Shown here: positions 32,261 to 40,445 of the stretch, in pieces | How the letters are laid out: each line of letters begins with the position of its first letter | Numbering within the stretch: position 1 is the first letter of the stretch | Origin: Phenylobacterium deserti | Lineage (GTDB): Bacteria > Pseudomonadota > Alphaproteobacteria > Caulobacterales > Caulobacteraceae | Length of the DNA stretch: 64,000 bases | Assembly (NCBI RefSeq): GCF_003254705.1 | Contig: NZ_QFYR01000001.1 | Location: 682,001 to 746,000 of the forward strand | Direction: 5' to 3' | Program-made: the position numbers and the translations under genes | The notes under the pieces: model-generated | Told to the model about the DNA's origin: nothing | What the model saw: the letters and a program-made list of their open reading frames with translations, nothing else | Database searches by the model: none

Positions 32261-33274
32261 ATGATCCGTCCGCAGGACCTGCTCTGCCCGAGACCCGAGG
32301 GCCTCTATTGCGCCCCCGGCGACTTCTACATCGACCCCGTGCGGCCGGTGGACCGGGCGGTCATCACCCATGGCCATTCCGACCACGCTCGCTCCGGCCA
32401 TGGCGCGGTGTTGGCCACGCCCCAGACCCTCGACATCATGGGCGAGCGCTACGGCGCCCAATTCGCCCAGGCCATGCAGCCGGCCGAGTACGGCGAAGTG
32501 GTGAACCGCGACGAGGTCGAGGTGACGCTGGTCCCGGCGGGCCATGTCCTCGGCTCCGCCCAGGCGGTCGTCCGTTGGAAGGGCCTGACCATGGTGGTCA
32601 GCGGCGACTACAAACGCCGGCGCGATCCGACCTGTCCGCCCTTCCAGCCGGTGGCCTGCGACGTCTTCATCACCGAGGCGACCTTCGGCCTGCCGGTGTT
32701 CAAGCATCCGGACGACAAGGACGAGATCGCCCGCCTGCTGCGGTCCGTCGCCCAGTTTCCGGAGCGGGCGCACATGATCGGCGCCTATGCCCTGGGCAAG
32801 GCCCAGCGCATCATCTGCCTCCTGCGCGAGGCGGGCTGGGATGAGACCATCTACGTCCACGGCGCGCTTGAGCGGCTGAACGCGCTTTACGAGCGACACG
32901 GCGTGGACTTGGGTCCGCTCGCGCCCGCCACCACCGGTCGCAAGAAGGACGAGTTCGCCGGCCAGATCATCATCGGCCCGCCGTCCGCCCTGCAAGATCG
33001 CTGGAGCCGCCGTTTCCCAGATCCGGTGGCCGCCTTTGCGTCGGGCTGGATGCAGGTTCGCGCTCGAGCCCGCCAGCGCGGTGTCGAACTCCCCCTCGTC
33101 ATCAGCGACCACGCCGATTGGGACGAGCTCACAGCCACTGTGGACGAGATCCGCCCCGGCGAACTCTGGATCACCCACGGCCGCGAGGAAGCCCTCGCCC
33201 GCTGGGCCGAACTCCATGGCGTTTCCGCCCGGGCCCTCGCCCTCGTCGGCTACGAGGAAGAGGACGAGGACTGA
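32261..33274 (+). CDS. Ligase-associated MBL-fold DNA exonuclease
   Basis: A 337-residue metallo-beta-lactamase/beta-CASP-type nuclease: HGHSDHARSGHG carries the H-x-H-x-DH metal motif near residue 34, with AGHVLGSAQ, SGDYKRR, TEATFG and SDHADW later. This family (ligase-associated exonuclease) is encoded with an ATP-dependent DNA ligase, as here, and is thought to process DNA ends in repair. The usual two other partners (Lhr-type helicase, phosphoesterase PdeM) are not next to it. Confidence 0.88.
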   Translation: MIRPQDLLCPRPEGLYCAPGDFYIDPVRPVDRAVITHGHSDHARSGHGAVLATPQTLDIMGERYGAQFAQAMQPAEYGEVVNRDEVEVTLVPAGHVLGSAQAVVRWKGLTMVVSGDYKRRRDPTCPPFQPVACDVFITEATFGLPVFKHPDDKDEIARLLRSVAQFPERAHMIGAYALGKAQRIICLLREAGWDETIYVHGALERLNALYERHGVDLGPLAPATTGRKKDEFAGQIIIGPPSALQDRWSRRFPDPVAAFASGWMQVRARARQRGVELPLVISDHADWDELTATVDEIRPGELWITHGREEALARWAELHGVSARALALVGYEEEDED

Positions 33275-33321
33275 ACCTTGCGCGCACGCCCGACGTTCGC
33301 CTCCACAGAAGGAGCATGACC

Positions 33322-33525
33322 ATGTCCGAACCCGTGAACCCGATGGGCAGCCCGATCGGCGGCGACGAATACGGCGGCCCGATGAGCCGTCCCGACGGCG
33401 CCGGCCTGCCGCCGGGAACGGGCGGCGGCCTCACCCCGCCTGGCGGCGGCGACAACCCCGACCCGATGCCGGGCGATGGCGACTTCGGCCAGGACGTGCC
33501 GGGCGCGGTCCCCGGAGGCGCGTGA
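33322..33525 (+). CDS. Gly/Pro-rich 67-residue hypothetical protein
   Basis: A small acidic, disordered-looking protein dominated by Gly, Pro and Asp (MGSPIGGDEYGGPM, LPPGTGGGLTPPGGGDNPD). Two ATGs (33316, 33322) are in frame; AAGGAG (33309-33314) sits 7 bases before the second, so 33322 is the start. No family recognised. It lies between the exonuclease and ligase genes. A real, translated gene is likely from the ribosome site, but its function is not clear. Confidence 0.55.
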   Translation: MSEPVNPMGSPIGGDEYGGPMSRPDGAGLPPGTGGGLTPPGGGDNPDPMPGDGDFGQDVPGAVPGGA

Positions 33526-33561
33526 CCTGAACCGGCGCCCTACACCGAATGCTGCCCGAAC

Positions 33562-33584
33562 CCCCGTCGTCGCGGGGATGAGCG
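33562..33584. repeat. REP-like palindrome fragment
   Basis: CCCCGTCGTCGCGGGGATGAGCG matches the right half of the 48957 and 49036 REP units in part (CGCGGGGATGAGCG). It lies 14 bases before the DNA ligase ATG and may affect its translation or leader folding. Confidence 0.5.
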
Positions 33585-33597
33585 CCCTGCTGTAGCC

Positions 33598-35220
33598 ATG
33601 CGCGCCTTTGCCGAACTGCTGGACCGGCTGTCGCTGACGCCGTCGCGCAACGCCAAGCTCACCTTGGTGCGCGACTACCTGCGCGACACGCCGGATCCGG
33701 ATCGTGGCTGGGCGCTGGCCACCCTGACCGGCGACCTCACCTTCGACGCCGCCAAGCCGACCTTCATCCGCAAGGCGGTGGAGGAGCGGATGGACCCCCA
33801 GCTCTTCTGGTGGTCCTACGACTATGTGGGCGACCTCGCCGAGGCGGTGGCCCTGGTCTGGCCCATGCGGCCCGGCGCAAACCGAGAGCCCGAGCTGTCG
33901 GAGGTGGTCGAGGCGCTCCGCACCGCCACGCGGGCCGAGGTGCAGCGGCTGATCGAGGGCTGGCTCGACGCCATGCGCGAGCCGCGCGAGCGCTGGGCCT
34001 TGCTGAAGCTCATGACCCGGGAGCTGCGCGTCGGTCTGTCCGCCCGCCTGGCCAAGCAGGCCGCGGCGGACTTGGGCCCCGTGCCGGTCGCAGAGGTGGA
34101 GGAGCTTTGGCACGCGCTCCACCCGCCGTACGAGGACCTGTTCGCCTGGCTCGAAGGCCGGTCCGAGAAGCCGACCTCCGACAATCCCGGCCGCTTCCGC
34201 CCGGTGATGCTGGCCCAGGCCATCGACGAGGCGGTGGACTTCGCCAAGCTCAACCCAGCCGACTACTCCGCCGAATGGAAATGGGACGGCATCCGCGTCC
34301 AGGCGGTGAACGAGCGCGGCGTGCAGCGGCTCTACACGCGCACCGGCGACGACATCTCCCGCACCTTCCCGGACATTCTGGACGCCTTTCACGAGGACGG
34401 CGTGCTCGACGGCGAGCTGCTGGTGATGCGCGACGGCAAGGTCGCCACCTTCGCCGATCTCCAGCAGCGGCTGAACCGCAAGGCGGTCGACGCCAAGCTG
34501 ATGGCCCAATATCCGGCCGCGATCCGCGCCTACGACATCCTGGCCGAGGGCGAGGACGACCTGCGCACCCTCCCCTTTTGCGAGCGGCGCAAGCGTCTGG
34601 AAGCTTTCGTCGAGCGCCAGCACACGCCGCGCATCGACCTGTCGCCCTTGCAGCCCTTCTCCAGCTGGCCGGACTTGGCCGATCTCCGCGCCGCGCCTCC
34701 CGAAGGCGATCCGCAGATCGCCGAGGGCATCATGCTGAAGCGCGTGGACTCGATCTACGAAGCCGGCCGCCCCAAGGGCCCCTGGTTCAAGTGGAAGCGC
34801 GACCCGTTCCTCGTCGATGCGGTGCTGATGTACGCCCAGCGCGGCCACGGGAAACGCTCAAGCTTCTACTCCGACTACACCTTCGGGGTGTGGACTCCGT
34901 CGCCCGAGGGCGGCCGCATGCTGACCCCTGTGGGCAAGGCTTACTTCGGCTTCACCGACGAGGAGCTGAAGCAGATCGACAAGTTCGTCCGCGACAACAC
35001 GGTCGAACGGTTCGGCCCTGTCCGCTCGGTCCGTGCCGAGCCTCACGCCGGCCTGGTGTTCGAAGTCGCGTTCGAGGGCCTGCAGCGATCGGGCCGGCAC
35101 AAGAGCGGCGTGGCTATGCGCTTCCCCCGCATCAATCGCATCCGATGGGACAAGCCCCCCCGGGAAGCGGACGAACTGACGACGCTGGAGCGCCTGCTGG
35201 AGCAGATCGAGGCGCGGTAA
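33598..35220 (+). CDS. ATP-dependent DNA ligase (ligase-associated system)
   Basis: A 540-residue ATP-dependent ligase. An N-terminal helical domain (to about 200) is followed by the nucleotidyltransferase core: KWDGIR with adenylated lysine K228, DGELLVM, EGIMLKR, and FKWKRDP; the OB domain ends the protein. It seals nicks in addition to the essential NAD-dependent LigA. It is the partner of the exonuclease at 32261. There is no SD-like AGGAGG immediately upstream; a REP-like palindrome is there instead. Confidence 0.92.
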   Translation: MRAFAELLDRLSLTPSRNAKLTLVRDYLRDTPDPDRGWALATLTGDLTFDAAKPTFIRKAVEERMDPQLFWWSYDYVGDLAEAVALVWPMRPGANREPELSEVVEALRTATRAEVQRLIEGWLDAMREPRERWALLKLMTRELRVGLSARLAKQAAADLGPVPVAEVEELWHALHPPYEDLFAWLEGRSEKPTSDNPGRFRPVMLAQAIDEAVDFAKLNPADYSAEWKWDGIRVQAVNERGVQRLYTRTGDDISRTFPDILDAFHEDGVLDGELLVMRDGKVATFADLQQRLNRKAVDAKLMAQYPAAIRAYDILAEGEDDLRTLPFCERRKRLEAFVERQHTPRIDLSPLQPFSSWPDLADLRAAPPEGDPQIAEGIMLKRVDSIYEAGRPKGPWFKWKRDPFLVDAVLMYAQRGHGKRSSFYSDYTFGVWTPSPEGGRMLTPVGKAYFGFTDEELKQIDKFVRDNTVERFGPVRSVRAEPHAGLVFEVAFEGLQRSGRHKSGVAMRFPRINRIRWDKPPREADELTTLERLLEQIEAR

Positions 35221-35429
35221 CTCAGAGCCGACTCCGTCAAGTTACCGCTCCCACTGTTACAACAAATGCGCGCATTGCGTGGTAGAAGTGCAACGCTGTG
35301 TCGCATTCCGACGGCGCGCAGCGTCAGCATAGGGACCACCGCACAGCCCCGATGATTACCCCGTCATCTCTGCCGATCGCGGAGACAGCAGGGGCTTTCG
35401 CCTCCGCTGCAGAGCTGACGGAGGGCCCC

Positions 35430-38400
35430 ATGGGGCGTTTGGATCAACCGAACTGGTTGCTCGGCACTTCGGCCTTGGCCGGAGCTTTCCTGATCATCGC
35501 CGCTCCGCAGGTCGCCGCGGCTCAGGCTCCGCCTCCGGGCACGGGCGGCACGGCTGGCGGCGCCACGCCGGGCGCCGTGGCCGGCGGCGCAGCCCAGGGC
35601 TCCTCGCCCGGTCAGGTAGAGGAGCTGATCGTCACCGGCACTCGCATCCCGCAGCCGAACCTCACCAGCGTCAGCCCTGTGCAGGTCGTGACCGCACAGG
35701 AGGTCAGCCTTGGCGGCCGCACCGTCACCGCCGACTTCCTGAACCAGCTGCCGCAGATCCAGCAGAACGCAGCCTCAGGGCTCGGCGCGACGTCCAATCC
35801 GCTCTCGGGCCCTGGCGGCGTCGCCACCATCGACCTGCGCGGTCTCGGCCAGACCCGCACCCTCGTGCTGGTGGATGGACGCCGGCTTGGCGTCGGCGAC
35901 CCCAACACCGGCAACCCCAATCCCTCGCCCGATATCAACCAGATCCCAGCGCAGCTGATCGAGCGGGTGGACGTGCTGACCGGCGGCGCCTCGGCGACCT
36001 ACGGTTCCGACGCCATCGCCGGCGTCGTCAACTTCATCATGCGGCGCAACTTCGAGGGCTTCCAGGTCGACTTCCAGGAAAGCGTCTTTCAGCACGACCA
36101 GGACAACGACATCGCTCAAGGCGCGCTGCAGGAGGGCGGTCTGCCGATCCCGCGTGACCGCATGGACGGCCTCTCCTACGACTTCTCCTTCGTGGCCGGG
36201 CGCAACTTCGCAGACGATCGCGGCAACATCACCGGCTACTACACCTACCACCGGCAGGAGCCCGTTTATCAGGGAGCACGCGACTTCTCGGCCTGCCAGC
36301 TGAACATCGGCGACGACGGCCAGCCCTTCTGCGCAGGCAGCAGCAACTCGAACCTGTTCTACCTCTCGAGCGGGCTGGGCGAGGACCTGGCCGTCAGCGG
36401 TAACCAGTTCGTGCCTTACGGAACCGGCACGACCAATCCGCCGGCCCTGTTCAACTCCAACCCCTACAACTCGCTGATCCAGGACAACACCCGGACCACG
36501 GCGGGCTTCTTCGCCAACTTCGAGCTGAACCGCTTCTTCGAGTTCTACTCGGACTTCCAGTACATGCACGACAAGACCAACGTGCAGATTGCGCCCAGCG
36601 GCCTCTTCCAAGGCGGCGGCCCCTCCCCGACCGGGGGCTTCGCCGTCAACTGCAACAATCCGTTCCTGAGCGCCCAGCAGCAGGGGGCCCTGGGCTGTAC
36701 GCCGGACCTGGTGGCGGCGGGGGAGACGGTCGATCTCTTCATCGGCCGCCGCAACGTTGAGGGCGGACCCCGCGGCTCGCTTTATCGGCACGAGAGCTAC
36801 CGCGCGGTGTTCGGCAGCCGCGGCGACCTGTTCGGCCCGTTCCGCTATGACCTCTATGGATCGTACTACAAGACCCAGCTCGACCAGACGCTGACCGGCT
36901 ACCTCGGCCAGACCCGCACGCAGAACGCCCTCCAGGCCGTGCAGGGACCAAACGGCCCCGTCTGCATCTCGGGCGGCTCTTGCGTCCCCTACAACATCTT
37001 CCAGGAAGGGGGCGTCACCCAGCAGGCCCTGGACTACATCATCCTGCCCGCGGCGACCTCCACAGGCGAGGCGACCCAGCGCATCGTCGAAGGGACGATC
37101 ACGGGCGATCTGAGCCAGTGGGGCATCCGCTCGCCCTGGGCCAATGACGGGCTCGGCGTCGCCGGCGGGTTCCAGTACCGCAAGGAAACCCTGTCCTTCC
37201 AACCTGATCCGCAGTCAGCGTTGGGCGAGCTGTCCGGCGGCAGCGGCGTCGCAACGCCCGTCGATGGCGACATCAAGGTGTGGGAAGGCTTCGCCGAGGC
37301 CCGGCTTCCGCTGATCCAGGACCGCCCCTTCATCGACGAGTTGCAGCTCGAAGTCGGCTACCGCTTCTCGAGCTATTCGATCGACATCGAGACCAACACC
37401 TACAAGGTCGGCCTGCAGTGGGCGCCGAGCGAGGACATTCGCTTCCGGACCTCCTACCAGCAGGCGATCCGCGCTCCCAACATCCTGGAGCTCTACACCC
37501 CGTCATCGGTGACCAACACCAGCCAGGTCTCTGAAGACCCCTGCGCCGCCAATGCAACGCAGCCCGCCCCGCTGGAACAGTGCCTGCGCACCGGCATCAC
37601 CGCAGCGCAGTATGGCGTGATCCCGCAGTGTCCCTCTGGCCAATGCGCGGTCCTGAACGGCGGCAACCTCAACCTGCGGGAAGAGGAGGCGAAGACCTTC
37701 TCTGTCGGCTTCACCACGCGGCCCCGGTTCCTCACAGGCCTGACCGCCAGCGTCGACTACTACCGGATCAATCTTGAAGGCACGATCAGCACCGTGCCGC
37801 TCGGCGTCACCCTGCAGCGTTGCCTGGAAACCGGTTCGGAGCAGTTCTGCAGCCAGATCGTCCGTTCGTCCGCCGGCACCTTGTTCGGCAGCAATGCCGC
37901 GTCGGGCGGCTACATTGTCGGAACGGGCGTCAACATCGGCTCCGGGGTCGCCTCGGGCGTGGACGCCCAGATCAACTACAGCCTGCCCTTCGAGCGCGTC
38001 GGCGTGACGGGCTGGGGTGCGCTGTCCTTCACCTTCTCCGGCTCCTACCTGATCGACGCCAAGACCACCCCCCTGCCGGGTGAGGACGAGTACAACTGCG
38101 CCGGCCTGTTCGGGCCGCAATGCCAGACCGTAAACCCCCGCTGGCGCCACACCCTGCGGGTGAACTGGGAAACGCCCTGGGACCTGCTGGTCTCGGCCGC
38201 CTGGCGTCACTTCGGCGAAGCCAAGCTGGAGACGGACACGAACGAGCCGACGATCGGCGAGAACACGGTCGATCCGTTCAACCACCTGCTGCCGGATCGC
38301 AACTACCTGGACCTGTCGGCGGTCTGGAGCCCCAACGAGGTGCTGTCGATCCGGGCCGGCGTCAACAACGTGCTCGACACCGATCCCCCGATCGTCAACG

Positions 38401-38492
38401 CGCTGATCGCCGGCACCGGCCTGCCCAACACCTACCCGAGCTACGACCTGCTGGGCCGACGCCTCTTCTTCGGCTTCACCACCAGGTTCTAG
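35430..38492 (+). CDS. TonB-dependent outer-membrane receptor
   Basis: A 1020-residue TonB receptor with signal peptide (cut likely after VAAA), a Gly/Ala-rich linker, TonB box-like EELIVTGTRI, plug domain (TIDLRGLGQTRTLVLVDGRR, VDVLTGGASATYGSDAIAGVVNFI) and a 22-strand barrel that ends in RRLFFGFTTRF with the terminal aromatic residue. It imports a substrate using proton motive force; large Caulobacterales receptors like this often take up oligosaccharides or peptides, but neither a substrate nor a transporter is visible here. ATG 35430 with GGAGGG upstream gives the signal peptide. Confidence 0.92.
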   Translation: MGRLDQPNWLLGTSALAGAFLIIAAPQVAAAQAPPPGTGGTAGGATPGAVAGGAAQGSSPGQVEELIVTGTRIPQPNLTSVSPVQVVTAQEVSLGGRTVTADFLNQLPQIQQNAASGLGATSNPLSGPGGVATIDLRGLGQTRTLVLVDGRRLGVGDPNTGNPNPSPDINQIPAQLIERVDVLTGGASATYGSDAIAGVVNFIMRRNFEGFQVDFQESVFQHDQDNDIAQGALQEGGLPIPRDRMDGLSYDFSFVAGRNFADDRGNITGYYTYHRQEPVYQGARDFSACQLNIGDDGQPFCAGSSNSNLFYLSSGLGEDLAVSGNQFVPYGTGTTNPPALFNSNPYNSLIQDNTRTTAGFFANFELNRFFEFYSDFQYMHDKTNVQIAPSGLFQGGGPSPTGGFAVNCNNPFLSAQQQGALGCTPDLVAAGETVDLFIGRRNVEGGPRGSLYRHESYRAVFGSRGDLFGPFRYDLYGSYYKTQLDQTLTGYLGQTRTQNALQAVQGPNGPVCISGGSCVPYNIFQEGGVTQQALDYIILPAATSTGEATQRIVEGTITGDLSQWGIRSPWANDGLGVAGGFQYRKETLSFQPDPQSALGELSGGSGVATPVDGDIKVWEGFAEARLPLIQDRPFIDELQLEVGYRFSSYSIDIETNTYKVGLQWAPSEDIRFRTSYQQAIRAPNILELYTPSSVTNTSQVSEDPCAANATQPAPLEQCLRTGITAAQYGVIPQCPSGQCAVLNGGNLNLREEEAKTFSVGFTTRPRFLTGLTASVDYYRINLEGTISTVPLGVTLQRCLETGSEQFCSQIVRSSAGTLFGSNAASGGYIVGTGVNIGSGVASGVDAQINYSLPFERVGVTGWGALSFTFSGSYLIDAKTTPLPGEDEYNCAGLFGPQCQTVNPRWRHTLRVNWETPWDLLVSAAWRHFGEAKLETDTNEPTIGENTVDPFNHLLPDRNYLDLSAVWSPNEVLSIRAGVNNVLDTDPPIVNALIAGTGLPNTYPSYDLLGRRLFFGFTTRF

Positions 38493-38568
38493 TTCGGGAG
38501 CGCCGCGCGATGTGCTTGGCCCCTGGCGTGCTCAGGGGCTAGGCTCTCGGCCCAGGTCGGAGAATGTG

Positions 38569-38961
38569 ATGCGGCGTCTTGTGGTCTGTATACTCGCGAG
38601 CACGCTGGCTCTTGCCGCCTGCGGACAACGCTTCGATCCGGCTCAGGTCGAGCAGGCGGTGACGCCCTGCGGGACGGGGCTCACCACCCTGGGCGCCCTT
38701 GCCGATCTGGCCAGCGCCGGCGCACAGGATCCCACCTACGTCGCCCAAGCCGAACAGGTGGCGGCGACCTGCCGAACCGCTCGCCAGAAACTGGTTCAGC
38801 TCAAGGCGCCCAAGGCCTGCCTGGAGGTGGCGGACACCGCCGGAACCGCAGCCGCCGCGCTCAAGGCGGCCTTCAGCGCCGCGGGCCCGCGGGACGTTTC
38901 CCCTGCGCTCTCCGCTGCAGACCGCGCCGGGATCGCCTGCACGGAAGCGCTGGGTCGCTGA
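38569..38961 (+). CDS. Lipoprotein, hypothetical
   Basis: A 130-residue predicted lipoprotein: signal MRRLVVCILASTLALAACG with lipobox LAAC (Cys18), then an alpha-helical, Ala-rich domain with three more cysteines (TPCGTG, ATCRTA, KACLEV). No known family recognised. It starts 76 bases after the TonB receptor and could share its transcript. Confidence 0.65.
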   Translation: MRRLVVCILASTLALAACGQRFDPAQVEQAVTPCGTGLTTLGALADLASAGAQDPTYVAQAEQVAATCRTARQKLVQLKAPKACLEVADTAGTAAAALKAAFSAAGPRDVSPALSAADRAGIACTEALGR

Positions 38962-39019
38962 CCTGTCGGGACGGCCGAGGCCCGCACGTCCTCTGGGCTC
39001 CAGCCTGCAGGAGGACCTC

Positions 39020-39739
39020 ATGGACAGCACAAGCGAGCCCCTCGTTCCGGCCGAAGACCTGGTCCGCGATCATCCGATCCGCTTTCCCAACGAAAGCGCG
39101 GCCTATCGCGCCGCCCGCAACGCCCTGCTGATCGAGGAGATCGAGCTGCGGCGGCACATCGAGCGGGTCGCCGCCCAGCGGCGCGCCTTGCCTCCAGGCG
39201 GCGAAGTCGTCGGCGACTACCGCTTCCAAGGCGAAGATGGCGAAGTCGTCGGCCTTGAGGCCCTGTTCGCCGGCAAGTCCACCCTGGTCGCCTATAGCTA
39301 CATGTTCGGCCCGCATCGCGAGCGCCCCTGCCCCATGTGCACCAACCTGCTGGGCGGATGGGAAGGCAACGCCGAGGACATCGCGCAGAAGGCGTCCCTG
39401 GTGGTGATCGCCCGTTCGCCCATCGAAAAGCTGAAGGCGTGGAAGGCCGAGCGTGGCTGGCGTGCGCTGCGCCTCTACAGCGACCTCAACGACAACTACT
39501 CGCGCGACTATTTCGGCGTGACGCCCGAGGGTGACGAGATCCCAGGGCTGAACGTCTTCTCGCGACGCGGCGGCGTGGTGCGCCACTTCTGGGCCGGCGA
39601 GATGGGCGACTGGACCAGCGATCCGGGTCAGGACCCGCGCGGCGCGCCGGACCCGGCTCCGCTCTGGATGGTCCTGGACTGCACGCCCGAGGGGCGCGAC
39701 CCGACCTGGTATCCCTCGCTGACCTACCCGCCTGGCTAG
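39020..39739 (+). CDS. DUF899 thioredoxin-like protein
   Basis: A 239-residue DUF899 protein: RNALLIEEIELRRHIERVAAQRRALPPGGEV start (quoted in part), then a thioredoxin-like domain with CPMCTNLLGGWEGNAEDI, the CPMC forming a possible redox pair, and LNVFSRRGGVVRHFWAGE. Members are common in proteobacteria with unknown function. CAGGAGGA ribosome site precedes the ATG. The last residues (YPSLTYPPG) and the stop lie in the first copy of a 40-bp tandem repeat. Confidence 0.83.
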   Translation: MDSTSEPLVPAEDLVRDHPIRFPNESAAYRAARNALLIEEIELRRHIERVAAQRRALPPGGEVVGDYRFQGEDGEVVGLEALFAGKSTLVAYSYMFGPHRERPCPMCTNLLGGWEGNAEDIAQKASLVVIARSPIEKLKAWKAERGWRALRLYSDLNDNYSRDYFGVTPEGDEIPGLNVFSRRGGVVRHFWAGEMGDWTSDPGQDPRGAPDPAPLWMVLDCTPEGRDPTWYPSLTYPPG

Positions 39740-39826
39740 GGCAGCAAGGTATCCCTCGCTGACCTACCCGCCTGGCTAGGGCAGCAAGGTATCCCTCGCT
39801 GACCTACCCGCCTGGCTAGGGCAGCA
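39708..39826. repeat. Three tandem copies of a 40-bp unit
   Basis: Three head-to-tail copies at 39708-39747, 39748-39787 and 39788-39826 (last copy 39 bases). They are identical. Each contains CTAG, which serves as the TAG stop for the + strand gene in copy 1 (39736-39739) and for the minus-strand gmhB in copy 3 (39816-39819). Copy 2 is outside both genes. Confidence 0.95.
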
Positions 39827-40346
39827 GACCCTGCTCCGCCAGGAACGCCTTCAGGTCCCCGTCGCGGAACAGCAGCCCGCGAACGCCGGCCCGCTGGGCG
39901 GCCTCCATGTCGGATCCCTTGTCGCCCACCAGGATCGAGCGCTCGCGATCGATCGGCCACTCGGCCATCGCTTTCAGGAGCATGCCCGGGTTGGGTTTGC
40001 GGTCCGGCGGGTTCGGGTGGCGATAGGCTTCCACCGGCGCCTCAGGATGCTGCGGCGCATAGTAGAACGCGTCGATGTGGGCGCCGGCCTGCGCCAGCTC
40101 CTTGGTCATCCTGGCGTGCAGCGTGTGCATGTCGGCTTCGGTGTAGTAGCCGCGGCCGATGCCCGACTGATTGGTCACCACCACCACGATCCAGCCGGCC
40201 CGATTGAACGCCGCCACAACCTCCCTGGCCCCTGGGATCCAGCGAAAGTCCTCCCAGCGATAGACGTAGCCTTCGTCTTCATTGAGGACGCCGTCCCGGT
40301 CGAGGAACAGGGCAGGGCGGAGCTGGGTTGTGGCGTGCTCGGACAC
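39816..40346 (-). CDS. gmhB: D-glycero-beta-D-manno-heptose-1,7-bisphosphate 7-phosphatase
   Basis: A 176-residue HAD phosphatase in ADP-heptose synthesis for LPS core: LFLDRDGVLNEDEGYVYR (catalytic Asp pair), VVVTNQSGIGRGYYTEADM, YYAPQHPE (incomplete cysteine loop, fewer cysteines than usual), RKPNPGMLLKA, and LVGDKGSDMEAAQRAGV. The zinc-binding cysteine cluster of E. coli GmhB is not complete here. GTG at 40346 gives the family start; a longer frame to 40436 is less likely. Its stop is in copy 3 of the tandem repeat. Confidence 0.85.
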   Translation of the reverse strand: MSEHATTQLRPALFLDRDGVLNEDEGYVYRWEDFRWIPGAREVVAAFNRAGWIVVVVTNQSGIGRGYYTEADMHTLHARMTKELAQAGAHIDAFYYAPQHPEAPVEAYRHPNPPDRKPNPGMLLKAMAEWPIDRERSILVGDKGSDMEAAQRAGVRGLLFRDGDLKAFLAEQGLLP

Positions 40347-40445
40347 GGGCCGGGTATATAGCGGTCCATAGGCGAGAGGCGATTTCAAAAAGCGCACGGA
40401 CGCCTCTAACCTGCGACCAGCTTCCGCATCGCCCAAGGTCCGAGC

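Noticed and set aside
35221..35429. Riboswitch before the TonB receptor
   Set aside because: No cobalamin-box or other conserved riboswitch core is visible in this 209-base leader.
39708..39826. CRISPR-like repeat array
   Set aside because: The copies are head to tail without spacers and no cas genes are near.
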